Positions 1-7,336 of a stretch of 64,000 bases of DNA are shown piece after piece. The position numbers and the translations under genes were made by a program. Positions within the stretch are counted from its first letter, which is position 1. The number at the start of each line of letters is the position of its first letter. The DNA comes from Variovorax sp. ZS18.2.2 (GTDB taxonomy: Bacteria > Pseudomonadota > Gammaproteobacteria > Burkholderiales > Burkholderiaceae_C): positions 248,001 to 312,000 of the forward strand of contig NZ_JANLNM010000008.1 in the NCBI RefSeq assembly GCF_024701975.1, read 5' to 3'. The notes under the pieces are model-generated. The model was not told where the DNA came from, ran no database searches, and saw only the letters and a program-made list of their open reading frames with translations.

Positions 1-148
1 TGCTCGCCCAGCCGATCAACCAGCCCATGACCTCATCGCCCCCGATGGGATGCATCAGCAGCCAGATGCCTCCCGCAACGAACAGGGCGGCGCCCAGGAG
101 GAGCAGGCTGACGCGCAGGCGGCTGGGGTAGATGACGACAGGAGTCAT
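1..148 (-). CDS. Membrane protein, N-terminal part only (STM3941-like)
   Basis: The ATG is at 146-148 and the gene runs off the left edge, so only 49 residues are visible. They start MTPVVIYPSRLRVSLLLLGA and form one hydrophobic segment (about residues 10-27), then a short polar loop with GGDEVMGW. The opening VVIYPSR followed by a transmembrane helix resembles the N-terminus of small STM3941-type membrane proteins of unknown function. That match is from memory and rests on little sequence. It is followed downstream of its start, on the same strand, by the HxlR gene. Confidence 0.5.
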   Translation of the reverse strand, partial: MTPVVIYPSRLRVSLLLLGAALFVAGGIWLLMHPIGGDEVMGWLIGWAS

Positions 149-177
149 GTGAAGTGTGTCCAGAGACGATGTGGCAT

Positions 178-192
178 GAGTGAATGAATGAA
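178..192. repeat. Left arm of a 15-bp inverted repeat around the HxlR/SnoaL pair
   Basis: GAGTGAATGAATGAA here is the exact reverse complement of TTCATTCATTCACTC at 1129-1143. The two arms lie 15 bases beyond the HxlR stop and 9 bases beyond the SnoaL stop, so they frame this two-gene unit. The sequence is a tetranucleotide repeat, so chance or slippage is possible. Confidence 0.55.
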
Positions 193-207
193 CGAAGCCG
201 CCGCCGC

Positions 208-633
208 TCAACGGCTTTTCGCTGACGCCGGGAGACCTTCCCCCGCCGCCGCATCGAACGTCTCCCGATTCCGGAGCACGTCCTCGATGTTCCGCTCCGC
301 CCAGAGGCGCAGTTCTTCCAGCGTGGCCGCGAGCGATTCGCCCAGCGGCGTCAATGAGTACTCCACCTTCGGCGGCACGGTCGCGTAGACCTCGCGCCGC
401 ACGATGCCGTCGCGCTCCAGCGAGCGCAGCGTTTGCGTGAGCATCTTCTGCGACACGCCCTGGATCTCGCGGCGCAGTTCGCCGAAGCGCCGGGTGCCGC
501 CCAGCAGCAAGCCCACCACCAGCGCCGCCCACTTGTCGGCGATGCAGTCGAGCACCTGCCGCGTCGGGCAGGTGGCGAGGTACGGATTCCATGCCGGGGG
601 ACTGGCTGGTTGCGGGTCTTGTTGTTCGTCCAT
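208..633 (-). CDS. HxlR-family transcriptional regulator
   Basis: 141 residues from ATG at 633; a GTG two codons upstream (639) is an alternative start. The HxlR winged-helix domain covers about residues 20-115: the family Cys lies in the ATCPTRQVLD stretch, followed by IADKWAALVVGLL, FGELRREIQGVSQKMLTQTL (recognition helix) and the wing ending in VEYSLTPLGESL. The Cys near residue 22 is the position that senses electrophiles or oxidants in several family members. The gene is divergent from a SnoaL-like gene 75 bases away, the usual arrangement for an HxlR regulator and its target. An inverted repeat in the shared intergenic region is a candidate operator. Confidence 0.88.
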   Translation of the reverse strand: MDEQQDPQPASPPAWNPYLATCPTRQVLDCIADKWAALVVGLLLGGTRRFGELRREIQGVSQKMLTQTLRSLERDGIVRREVYATVPPKVEYSLTPLGESLAATLEELRLWAERNIEDVLRNRETFDAAAGEGLPASAKSR

Positions 634-645
634 GGTCACTTCGGG

Positions 646-658
646 GTGCCTTGGGCAC
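646..658. promoter_or_regulatory. Candidate HxlR operator in the divergent intergenic region
   Basis: GTGCC-TTG-GGCAC is a perfect 5-3-5 inverted repeat between the divergent HxlR and SnoaL start codons. Its placement fits autoregulation plus control of the neighbour; the assignment is inference. Confidence 0.35.
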
Positions 659-708
659 GTTGGGGTGCGTTCTTGCGGGAGGGGATGCGGGTGGCTATTG
701 TCCGCGGC

Positions 709-1119
709 ATGAACACGAACACCACCTCACAGCAGAACATCGAACTCGTCCGCAGCTATTTCGACGCCGTCGCCAAGGGCGACTTCGAAACGGTCGGCAG
801 GATCTTCGCGGACGACATCGTCTGGCACCAGCCGGGCAGCGGCAGCCTCTCGGGCACGCACCGGGGGAAGGAGGCCGTCTACGGGCTGCTGGGGCGCTTC
901 ATGGAGCGCAGCGGTGGGAGCTTTCGCATCGACAGCGTCGGGCCGTTGATGGCGCAGGGCGACCGGGTCGCGACACCGCTGCATTTCAGCGCGGAGAAAC
1001 CGGGCGCGTCGATGGCGATGTCGGGAGTGGATGTGCTGCGCATCGATGACGGCGGGCGCATCTGCGAGGTGTGGCTGTTCTCCGAAGACCAGGCGGCGGA
1101 GGACGCGTTCTGGGGGTAG
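709..1119 (+). CDS. SnoaL-like / NTF2-fold protein
   Basis: 136 residues. The fold is shown by an N-terminal helix (ELVRSYFDAVAKGDFETV), then IFADDIVWHQPGSGSLSGTH and the closing strand ending ICEVWLF. This is the SnoaL/ketosteroid-isomerase-like (NTF2) cone fold used by small cyclases, isomerases and many proteins of unknown substrate. The start is ATG 709; the open frame extends upstream but overlaps the divergent regulator. It is probably controlled by the adjacent HxlR regulator. The substrate cannot be inferred. Confidence 0.8.
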   Translation: MNTNTTSQQNIELVRSYFDAVAKGDFETVGRIFADDIVWHQPGSGSLSGTHRGKEAVYGLLGRFMERSGGSFRIDSVGPLMAQGDRVATPLHFSAEKPGASMAMSGVDVLRIDDGGRICEVWLFSEDQAAEDAFWG

Positions 1120-1128
1120 AAGATTTCA

Positions 1129-1143
1129 TTCATTCATTCACTC
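1129..1143. repeat. Right arm of the 15-bp inverted repeat
   Basis: TTCATTCATTCACTC begins 9 bases after the SnoaL stop codon and mirrors 178-192. It sits inside a slightly longer ATTC/ACTC tetranucleotide run (about 1128-1147). Confidence 0.55.
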
Positions 1144-1261
1144 ACTCGCAACGGGCGTGACATTTGGGAACGCATCTTCACCTTAGCGATGTGAGCGGCG
1201 TTGACCAGTCGGGCGTTGGACACCGCATCAGGGCTGTTTTCGGCCCGCTTCAGGAGATGAA

Positions 1262-1633
1262 ATGTCCATTCCCCGAACCGTTCTCAAGCTGGCTGTTGCT
1301 GGTGTTGTCGCAGCAGGCGCCTTGTTCGCCGGCGCATCGGCCAATGCAGAGACGCACTGGTCCATCGGCGTCAACCTGCCCGGCTTGGTCGTCGGCCAAC
1401 CTGCACCGGTCTACTACGAGCCCGCGCCTGTCTACCCGCGGCCGGCTCCGACGTACTACCAGCCACCGGTGCCGGTGTATTCCACGCCCGCGCCTGTGTA
1501 CTACGAGCCGGGCTCCCGCTGGGAAGAGCGTCGCGCGGAGCGCTGGGAAGAACGCCGTGCGGAGCGCCGTGAATGGCGTCGCCGGCAGTGGGAGCGGGAG
1601 CAGCATCGCCGCTACTACGAAGATCGCGACTGA
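1262..1633 (+). CDS. Secreted Tyr/Pro-rich protein with a basic C-terminus
   Basis: 123 residues. A Sec signal peptide is clear (MSIPRTVLKLAVAGVVAAGA to the ASANAE cleavage region). Residues about 40-80 are Pro/Tyr-rich with repeated PAPVYYEP and PAPVY units. The tail has tandem RWEERRAE repeats and ends in a run of Arg, Tyr and acidic residues. AGGAG lies 7-11 bases ahead of the ATG. The family (YXPAP-rich periplasmic proteins common in Burkholderiales) has no known biochemical role that I can name; an envelope location is inferred from the signal peptide. Confidence 0.75.
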   Translation: MSIPRTVLKLAVAGVVAAGALFAGASANAETHWSIGVNLPGLVVGQPAPVYYEPAPVYPRPAPTYYQPPVPVYSTPAPVYYEPGSRWEERRAERWEERRAERREWRRRQWEREQHRRYYEDRD

Positions 1634-1683
1634 CTGAGACTGACTGATCTTCCGTCGCGAGGGCCCGCTACCATCCGTGGGCC

Positions 1684-2376
1684 ATGCTCATCGCACTGAA
1701 GTTCATTGCTGCCATCGCCCTGCTCGCGGCACTCCATGTCTCTGTCATGGCCGCCCTCGGCCGCTTGCTGGGCATTGCAGTGCGGCAGGTTTCGCTGGGC
1801 TTCGGGCCGGCGCTGTTTTCTTTCGGCATCTTCCAGCTCCGCGCGTTGCCGTTCGGCGGCTCCGTCATCTTCAAGGACACGCGGTCCGAAGACACGACCG
1901 ACGAGGCACCCGTCGAGCACGGCCATGTCCATGACGCCTTCGACCACAAGCCGCGGGCGGTGCAGGTGCTCCTGCCGCTGGCAGGCGCCGCCTCGCTCGC
2001 GCTGGTTGCGCTGCTCCTGCATCCCGGCTCGGCATTGGCCAGCATCGGCCATGGCTTCGTGCAGATCGTGGCCGGCGGGTTCTCGCCGCTCGGCACTGCG
2101 CAGGGGTTGATCGAAGGCGCTCGTGCCTTCGCCACGCAGCAGGGCTTCGTGCCTCTCCTTGGAATGGTCGCCGCCAAGCTCGCCGCGCTGAACCTGCTCC
2201 CCCTGCCTGCGATGAACGGCGGCCAGGCGCTTCTCGCGCTGTTGAAGCGCGACTCCCACGAAGAGGACCCTTCGTCGCTGCTGCAGAGGCTCACAGAATG
2301 GGGCCTGTGGCTCTGTGTGGCGCTGGCCCTGTCCTGGCTGGTGGCGATCGGCTTCTTCGTCGTGCAGGGCTTGTAG
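1684..2376 (+). CDS. RseP/site-2-protease-like membrane protein lacking the catalytic motif
   Basis: 230 residues with about four hydrophobic segments. The layout follows RseP/M50 site-2 proteases: an N-terminal helix at the zinc motif, then VRQVSLGFGPALFSF and LPFGGSVIFKD (matching the SIGFG and PLGGYV landmarks), and a C-terminal NLLPLPAMNGGQ helix. The zinc motif HExxH reads HVSVM (residues 18-22), losing the catalytic Glu and second His. The conserved LDGGH region reads MNGGQ, replacing the third metal ligand Asp by Asn. No PDZ domain is present; a His/Asp/Glu-rich loop (about 65-85) takes its place. A pseudoprotease or substrate-binding role is inferred. Confidence 0.75.
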   Translation: MLIALKFIAAIALLAALHVSVMAALGRLLGIAVRQVSLGFGPALFSFGIFQLRALPFGGSVIFKDTRSEDTTDEAPVEHGHVHDAFDHKPRAVQVLLPLAGAASLALVALLLHPGSALASIGHGFVQIVAGGFSPLGTAQGLIEGARAFATQQGFVPLLGMVAAKLAALNLLPLPAMNGGQALLALLKRDSHEEDPSSLLQRLTEWGLWLCVALALSWLVAIGFFVVQGL

Positions 2377-2471
2377 GCACGCGCCCACGCGCAAGGTTTG
2401 CCTTCTCCCGCAAGCACCGGCCGAACGCGCGGCCAATGTAGAGGCCTACTCAGCACAAGGAGACCTCGATC

Positions 2472-2549
2472 ATGAAAAGCATCATCCTCTGGCTCTGCGG
2501 TGTGCCGCTGATCGTGATCATCGGCCTGAAGGTCTTCGGCATTCTCTGA
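2472..2549 (+). CDS. 25-residue single-helix membrane peptide
   Basis: ATG 2472 to TGA 2547-2549. AAGGAG at about 2457-2462 gives a good ribosome-binding site. The peptide starts MKSIILWLCGVP and is almost entirely a hydrophobic helix ending VFGIL. A strong rho-independent terminator follows about 50 bases downstream, consistent with a short transcript of its own. I recognise similar short peptides as hypothetical proteins in related genomes but know of no function. Confidence 0.55.
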   Translation: MKSIILWLCGVPLIVIIGLKVFGIL

Positions 2550-2600
2550 AGCCGCCGCCAGATTCCCGCTTCCTCCTCACGGCGCATCCGTGCGTCGTTC

Positions 2601-2628
2601 AAGCGCCCTTCGCGGGGCGCTTTTTTTT
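2601..2628 (+). terminator. Rho-independent terminator
   Basis: Stem AAGCGCCC / GGGCGCTT (2601-2608 and 2615-2622) with loop TTCGCG, followed by a T run to 2628. It closes the small membrane-peptide transcript and faces the convergent acyltransferase gene. Confidence 0.85.
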
Positions 2629-2638
2629 GGAGGACGCG

Positions 2639-3385
2639 TCAGTGCGTCTCGCGGCGCAGCTGCTGCACGTCTTCATGCAGCGCAAGCGCCCAGGCACGGC
2701 GCTCGCGGTCGTGCGATTGCTGCGGCTCGCCGAAGCGCACGATGGCCAGCAACGGCGGCGCGCGCAGGGTGTTCCAGAGCGAGACGAGCAGGTTGTCGTC
2801 GTCGATGTAGCGCGGGGCCTGGCTGGTCTCGCCGGTGGCGGCATCGGCAAAGCGCAGCGCTGCCGGAACCACCGGTGCACCCGAAGAAATGGCCGCCTGC
2901 AGCAGGTTGGCGTGGAACGGCAGCAGCCCGCGGCCGTCGCTCGTGGTGCCTTCGGGGAACACGCCGATCAGGTCGCCGTCGCGCAGCGCCTCGGTCATGT
3001 GGTGCACCACGCGCAGTGCATCGCGGCGGCGTTCGCGCTCGATATAAAGCGAGCCGGCGCCGCCGGACAACGTGCCGATCAGCGGCCAGTTGCTGACGAT
3101 GGACTTCGACACGAAGCGCACGTGGCGCGCCGCGTGAATGGTGGTGATGTCGAGCCACGAGATGTGGTTGCAGATCAGCAGCACCGGCCCTTCCGGTGGC
3201 GGCGTGCCCTGCACCTTGAGTGTGATGCCCATGATCTCGAGCATGCGCCCGGACCAGGCCTGCACGCGCGCATTGCGCTCGACCTGCGAGAGATTCGGAA
3301 AGGTGGTGCGGATCGTCCACCAGCCGCCGAATGCATGCCCCACCGCGCGCAGCAACCGCCAGCAGGCCTTCAGGGAATGAACCAT
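2639..3385 (-). CDS. 1-acyl-sn-glycerol-3-phosphate acyltransferase family (PlsC-like)
   Basis: 248 residues from ATG 3385. The acyltransferase block I motif HX4D is present (NHISWLD, H74 and D79), and block III reads FPEGTTSDG (about 143-151). An N-terminal amphipathic or membrane-associated stretch precedes it. Family members transfer an acyl chain to lysophosphatidic acid or another lysolipid on the inner face of the cytoplasmic membrane. The gene follows the pyrC' gene by 20 bases, so it is probably cotranscribed with the pyrimidine operon; that neighbourhood is usual in Burkholderiales. The exact acceptor (LPA or a specialised lysolipid) cannot be told. Confidence 0.85.
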   Translation of the reverse strand: MVHSLKACWRLLRAVGHAFGGWWTIRTTFPNLSQVERNARVQAWSGRMLEIMGITLKVQGTPPPEGPVLLICNHISWLDITTIHAARHVRFVSKSIVSNWPLIGTLSGGAGSLYIERERRRDALRVVHHMTEALRDGDLIGVFPEGTTSDGRGLLPFHANLLQAAISSGAPVVPAALRFADAATGETSQAPRYIDDDNLLVSLWNTLRAPPLLAIVRFGEPQQSHDRERRAWALALHEDVQQLRRETH

Positions 3386-3405
3386 GGCGCGCGGTGTTCC
3401 TTTTT

Positions 3406-4689
3406 TTAGCCGTGCACGACGCGGCCGGCGACCAGCGTATGGCGCGCACGCCCCTGCACCGGATAGCCGGCGAACGGCGTGTGCTTGCCCTGGCTCTTGA
3501 GCGCATCGGGCTCGACCTGCCATTCGATCGTCGGATCGACGACGCAGAGGTCGGCCACGCCGCCTTCGACGAGGCGACCGATGCCGGTGCCCGCGTCGGC
3601 CGTGGCCAGCAGACGCGCCGGCGCGGAGGTGATGACCTCGATGGCCCGCGCGATGCCCGCGCCGCTGCGCTCGCCCCACTGCAGCGCGAGCGGCAGCAGC
3701 AGTTCGAGGCCGGTCGCGCCGGGTTCGGCTTCGGCAAAGGGCAGCGTCTTGGCGTCGGCCTCGACCGGCGTGTGGTCGGACACCAGCGCATCGATGGTGC
3801 CGTCGGCCAGGCCGGCCGAGAGCGCATCGCGGTCGCCCTGCTGGCGCAGCGGCGGGTTCAGGCGCGCGCGGCTGTCGAAGTAGCCGATGTCGGTGTCCGC
3901 CAGGTGCAGCGAGTTGATGCTGACGTCGCAAGTGAGCGGCAGCCCCAGCGCCTTGGCCGCGCGCACCAGCGCCACGCCCGCGGCGCTGGAGATGCGGCAC
4001 AGGTGCACGCGCGCGCCGGTGCTCTTCATGAGCTCGACGATGGTGAAGATGGCAATGGTCTCGGCCGACACGGGCACGCCCGAGAGGCCGAGGCGCGTGG
4101 CGAGCGGGCCGCTGGCGGCCACGCCCTTGCCGAGGTCGCGGTCCTGCGGGCGCAGCCACACGGTGTAGCCAAAGGTGCTGGCGTAGAGCAGCGCGCGCTG
4201 CAGCACCTGGGTGTCGGCGAGTGGCACGTCGGCCTGGCTGAAACCGATGCAGCCGGCTTCGGTGAGCTCGGCCATCTCGGTGAGCACGCCGCCGGCGAGG
4301 TTGCGCGTGAGCGCTCCGAGCGGAAAGAGGCGCGCGCACTGCAGCTTCTCTGCGCGGAACTTGAGCATCTCGACCAGGCCGGGCTCGTCGAGCACGGGGT
4401 CGGTGTCGGGCGGGCACACGAGGCTGGTCACGCCACCCGCGATGGCCGCGGCCATTTCGCTTTCGAGCATGCCTTCGTGCTCGTAGCCCGGCTCGCGCAG
4501 GCGCGCGGCGAGGTCGACGAGGCCGGGGGCGACGATGCAGCCCGTGGCGTCGATGGTGCGGTCGGCCTTGAAGCCGGCCGGGGTGTTGCCGATGCCGGCG
4601 ATCTTGCCATCGGCGATGGCGATGTCGGTCTTCTTGTCGGTGCCCGAGGCGGGGTCGATGACGCGGCCGTTGGTGATAAGGATGTTCAT
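3406..4689 (-). CDS. pyrC': Noncatalytic dihydroorotase homologue (PyrC')
   Basis: 427 residues from ATG 4689. It aligns with amidohydrolase-type dihydroorotases: GLVDLAARLREPGYE (about 60-75), GGVTSLVCPPDTDP and VSDHTPVEADAK near the end. The metal-binding DxHxH found just before LREPG in active enzymes reads DLAAR, so both His ligands are missing and the protein should not turn over dihydroorotate. In Pseudomonas the equivalent PyrC'/PyrX is a structural partner needed for aspartate carbamoyltransferase assembly. That is the likely role here, since pyrB is directly upstream on the same strand. A true pyrC must lie elsewhere in the genome. Confidence 0.88.
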   Translation of the reverse strand: MNILITNGRVIDPASGTDKKTDIAIADGKIAGIGNTPAGFKADRTIDATGCIVAPGLVDLAARLREPGYEHEGMLESEMAAAIAGGVTSLVCPPDTDPVLDEPGLVEMLKFRAEKLQCARLFPLGALTRNLAGGVLTEMAELTEAGCIGFSQADVPLADTQVLQRALLYASTFGYTVWLRPQDRDLGKGVAASGPLATRLGLSGVPVSAETIAIFTIVELMKSTGARVHLCRISSAAGVALVRAAKALGLPLTCDVSINSLHLADTDIGYFDSRARLNPPLRQQGDRDALSAGLADGTIDALVSDHTPVEADAKTLPFAEAEPGATGLELLLPLALQWGERSGAGIARAIEVITSAPARLLATADAGTGIGRLVEGGVADLCVVDPTIEWQVEPDALKSQGKHTPFAGYPVQGRARHTLVAGRVVHG

Positions 4690-4730
4690 GCGTCTGTACT
4701 TCCGGTGGCCGTCAGGGCCTTTTCGGGGAA

Positions 4731-4821
4731 CACCGTGGAACCGGCTTCGCCGGGCCACTGGTGTTGCCCCCGGTAGGGGGTTGGCGAAGCGACACGAAGT
4801 GCGCGAAGACTGGGGGCGAGC
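4731..4821 (+). repeat. 91-bp intergenic repeat, copy A
   Basis: Matches 27117-27207 at 85 of 91 positions by hand alignment, in the same orientation. The core (GCCCCCGGTAGGGGGTTGG, then GAAGCGACACGAAGTGCGCG) also occurs inverted at 28346-28400. It lies in the spacer between pyrB and pyrC'. CCCCCGG/AGGGGG and flanking complementary stretches could form hairpins. Confidence 0.8.
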
Positions 4822-4828
4822 AACATGT

Positions 4829-5791
4829 CTATGCTTCGTTCCCTGCCACGATGCTCATCACGGCCATGCGGACCGCGATGCCGAAGGTGACCTGCGGGAG
4901 GATCACGCTCTGCTTGCCGTCGACCACCGCGGAGTCGATTTCGACACCTCGATTGATGGGCCCCGGGTGCATCACGATCGCGTCCGGCTTGGCCAGTTGC
5001 AGCTTCTCCGGCGTGAGCCCGTAGGTCTTGAAGAACTCCTGCGAAGAAGGCAGCAACGCGCCGCTCATGCGTTCGCTCTGCAGGCGCAGCATGATGATCA
5101 CGTCGCAGTCCTTGATGCCTTCTTCGAGCGTGTGGCACACGCGCACGCCCATGCCGGCCATGTCGTCGGGCACAAGGGTCTTGGGGCCGACCACGCGCAC
5201 TTCGGCGCAGCCGAGCGTGGTGAGCGCGTGGATGTCGGAGCGCGCCACGCGCGAGTGCAGCACGTCGCCGACGATCGCGACCGTGAGGTTCGAAAAGTCT
5301 TTCTTGTAGTGGCGGATCGTGTACATGTCGAGCAGCCCCTGCGTGGGGTGCGCGTGGCGGCCGTCGCCGGCATTCACCACATGCACATGCGGCGCGACGT
5401 GCTGCGCGATCAGGTAGGGCGCGCCCGACTCGCTGTGGCGCACCACGAACAGGTCGGCGGCCATGGCGCTCAGGTTGGCGATGGTGTCCAGCAGCGATTC
5501 GCCCTTGGTGGCCGAGGAGCGCGCGATGTCCAGGTTGATGACGTCGGCCGACAGGCGCTTGGCCGCGATCTCGAAGGTGGTGCGGGTGCGGGTGCTGTTC
5601 TCGAAGAACAGGTTGAACACGCTCTTGCCGCGCAGCAGCGGCACCTTCTTCACCTCGCGGTCGCTCACGCTCGTGAAGTTGGCAGCGGTGTCCAGGATGT
5701 GCGTGACGATGTCCTTGGGCAGCCCCTCGATCGACAGCAGATGGATGAGCTCGCCGTTCTTGTTGAGCTGCGGATTTCGCTTGTAGAGCAT
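4829..5791 (-). CDS. pyrB: Aspartate carbamoyltransferase, catalytic subunit
   Basis: 320 residues, normal length. It condenses carbamoyl phosphate and aspartate in the second step of pyrimidine synthesis. The carbamoyl-phosphate signature FFENSTRTRTTFE (S66-R70) is present, as are a HPTQGLLD box in the middle and HPGPINRG near the C-terminus. Its start overlaps the pyrR stop by one base (TAATG), so the two are translationally coupled. The downstream noncatalytic pyrC' suggests a class A-type dodecameric holoenzyme like that of Pseudomonas. The spacer to pyrC' carries a genome repeat. Confidence 0.97.
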   Translation of the reverse strand: MLYKRNPQLNKNGELIHLLSIEGLPKDIVTHILDTAANFTSVSDREVKKVPLLRGKSVFNLFFENSTRTRTTFEIAAKRLSADVINLDIARSSATKGESLLDTIANLSAMAADLFVVRHSESGAPYLIAQHVAPHVHVVNAGDGRHAHPTQGLLDMYTIRHYKKDFSNLTVAIVGDVLHSRVARSDIHALTTLGCAEVRVVGPKTLVPDDMAGMGVRVCHTLEEGIKDCDVIIMLRLQSERMSGALLPSSQEFFKTYGLTPEKLQLAKPDAIVMHPGPINRGVEIDSAVVDGKQSVILPQVTFGIAVRMAVMSIVAGNEA

Positions 5792-6288
5792 TACTTGCTT
5801 TCCTCCACCTTGAGGCTGAACGAGCCGTCGTCGGCGCGGGCGAGGGCCAGGAGTTGCGTGTTGGGCAGCGTGAGTTTCGCGGCCGCGAAATCGGCGGCCA
5901 CCGGCAGCTCGCGCCCGCCGCGATCGACCAGCACGGCGAGCCGCACGCAGGCCGGGCGGCCGAAGTCGAACAGCTCGTTGAGCACCGCGCGGATGGTGCG
6001 GCCGGTGTAGAGCACGTCGTCCAGCAGCAGCACGTCGGTGCCGTTCACGTCGAAGGGCAGCGAGGTCTGCGCGCTGGCCGAGAGGCCGCGGCGCGCGAAG
6101 TCGTCGCGGTGCATGGCCGACGAAATCACGCCGGGCGCGCCGGCCAGGCCCAGGTCTTTCTGCAGCCGCTCGACCAGCCAGGCGCCGCCGGAGGTGATGC
6201 CGACCAGTTTGGTTTCGGGGCGCAGCAGCGCCCGCGCGCCGGCGAGCAGCCCTGTGTAGAGCGCTTCGGCATCGGGTATTGAACTCAC
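5791..6288 (-). CDS. pyrR: PyrR: pyrimidine regulator / uracil phosphoribosyltransferase
   Basis: 165 residues from GTG 6288. The PRPP loop VLLLDDVLYTGRTIRA (about 87-102) is typical of type I phosphoribosyltransferases and of PyrR. The GTG overlaps the ruvX stop by four bases, and the TAA overlaps the pyrB ATG by one. In Gram-positive bacteria PyrR binds pyr leader RNA. Proteobacterial homologues beside pyrB are less studied, and no obvious attenuator is seen here because the gene is embedded in coding sequence. Confidence 0.93.
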   Translation of the reverse strand: MSSIPDAEALYTGLLAGARALLRPETKLVGITSGGAWLVERLQKDLGLAGAPGVISSAMHRDDFARRGLSASAQTSLPFDVNGTDVLLLDDVLYTGRTIRAVLNELFDFGRPACVRLAVLVDRGGRELPVAADFAAAKLTLPNTQLLALARADDGSFSLKVEESK

Positions 6289-6740
6289 GGGAGACTCCTC
6301 AAAAATTGCTCCAGGATGATGCAGGCGGAGGCTGCGTCGGCGTCTCTGGCGCCGGAAGACAGCGCTTCGGTTGTGCTGTAGCGCTCGTCGACCTCGAACA
6401 CCTGCAGGTTGAAACGGCCGCGCAGCTGGCGCGCGAACTTCTGCGCGCGGCGGGTGTTCTCGTGCGGGGCGCCGTCGGGGTGGTAAGGCACGCCGATCAC
6501 CAGCGCGTCGGGCTGCCATTCCTTGATGCGCGCCTCGACCTGCGCGAAGCGGGCATCGCCCTCGGCCTTGATGGTGGCCTGCGGTGTGGCTGTTTGGAGC
6601 AGCCGGTTGCCGCTGGCCACGCCGGTGCGCTTCAGGCCGAAATCGAAGGCCAGGAAGGTCTGGAAATGGGACGGGACGGGAACGGGAACAGAAGAATTGG
6701 CGGGAGCAGGAGCTGGAGCGTCTGGCATGACGGCGCTCAT
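6285..6740 (-). CDS. ruvX: RuvX/YqgF-family putative Holliday junction resolvase
   Basis: 151 residues from ATG 6740, which overlaps the algH stop by four bases (ATGA). An internal Met at residue 5 is an alternative start. The N-terminus has an Ala/Pro/Val-rich extension before the RNase H-like core FLAFDFGLKRTGVASG, with the first catalytic Asp. VIGVPYHPDG and VDERYSTTEA follow, and the C-terminal DADAASACIILEQFL carries the last acidic position. The family acts in 16S rRNA 5' processing and has resolvase-like structure. Its place between algH and pyrR is the usual one. Confidence 0.93.
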   Translation of the reverse strand: MSAVMPDAPAPAPANSSVPVPVPSHFQTFLAFDFGLKRTGVASGNRLLQTATPQATIKAEGDARFAQVEARIKEWQPDALVIGVPYHPDGAPHENTRRAQKFARQLRGRFNLQVFEVDERYSTTEALSSGARDADAASACIILEQFLRSLP

Positions 6741-7336
6741 GCGTGTCCAGCGTCTGGGGAGAGCTTCCAGGCTTCCAGGCCCAGCAGCAGCAGCGCCCTG
6801 TCGTAGCGCTGCTCGACCGGGGTGTCGAAGATCACGGCCGGGTCGGCGCTCACGGTGAGCCAGCTGTTCTCGGCCAGTTCGGACTCCAGCTGGCCCTCGC
6901 CCCAGGCCGAATAGCCCAGCGAGACCAGCACCTTGCGGGGGCCGGCGCCGGTGGCCAGGGCCTCCAGTACGTCCTTGGAGGTGGTCATCTCCAGCCCGCC
7001 GGGGATGGTCATGGTCGAGGCGTAGACCGATTCCTCGGGCTTCTCGGCATGGGCGAAGACCGGCTCGTGCAGCACGAAGCCGCGCTCGGTCTGCACCGGG
7101 CCGCCCTGGAAAACGGGGGCTTCGCCCAGCTCGGGGCGGGACAGGTGGAGCTCGATCTTCTCGAACAGCACCTTCAGGTTGATGTCGCTGGGTTTGTTGA
7201 TCACCAGGCCGAGCGCACCGCGCTCGCTGTGTTCGCAGAGGTACACGACGCTGCGGTTGAAAGTTTTGTCTTCCATCCCGGGCATCGCTATCAAAAAGTG
7301 ATGCGTGAGGTTCATCGGGGCAGAATCGGCGGCCAT
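6737..7336 (-). CDS. algH: YqgE/AlgH family protein
   Basis: 199 residues from ATG 7336; Met8 (MNLTHHF, at 7315) is an equally plausible start given family lengths. Family landmarks: LTHHFLIAMPGMEDKTFNRS, LGLVINKPSDI, FQGGPVQTERGFVLH and LGYSAWGEGQLESEL. AlgH was first described as an alginate regulator in Pseudomonas; its biochemical role is unresolved. It heads the operon algH-ruvX-pyrR-pyrB. Its ATG and the photolyase ATG abut back to back in a CATATG palindrome, so at least one annotated start may be too far upstream. Confidence 0.93.
   Translation of the reverse strand: MAADSAPMNLTHHFLIAMPGMEDKTFNRSVVYLCEHSERGALGLVINKPSDINLKVLFEKIELHLSRPELGEAPVFQGGPVQTERGFVLHEPVFAHAEKPEESVYASTMTIPGGLEMTTSKDVLEALATGAGPRKVLVSLGYSAWGEGQLESELAENSWLTVSADPAVIFDTPVEQRYDRALLLLGLEAWKLSPDAGHA

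Noticed and set aside
2639..4417. A 592-residue fused frame covering the acyltransferase and part of pyrC'
   Set aside because: The N-terminal 344 residues are an out-of-frame shadow of pyrC'; the acyltransferase starts at ATG 3385.
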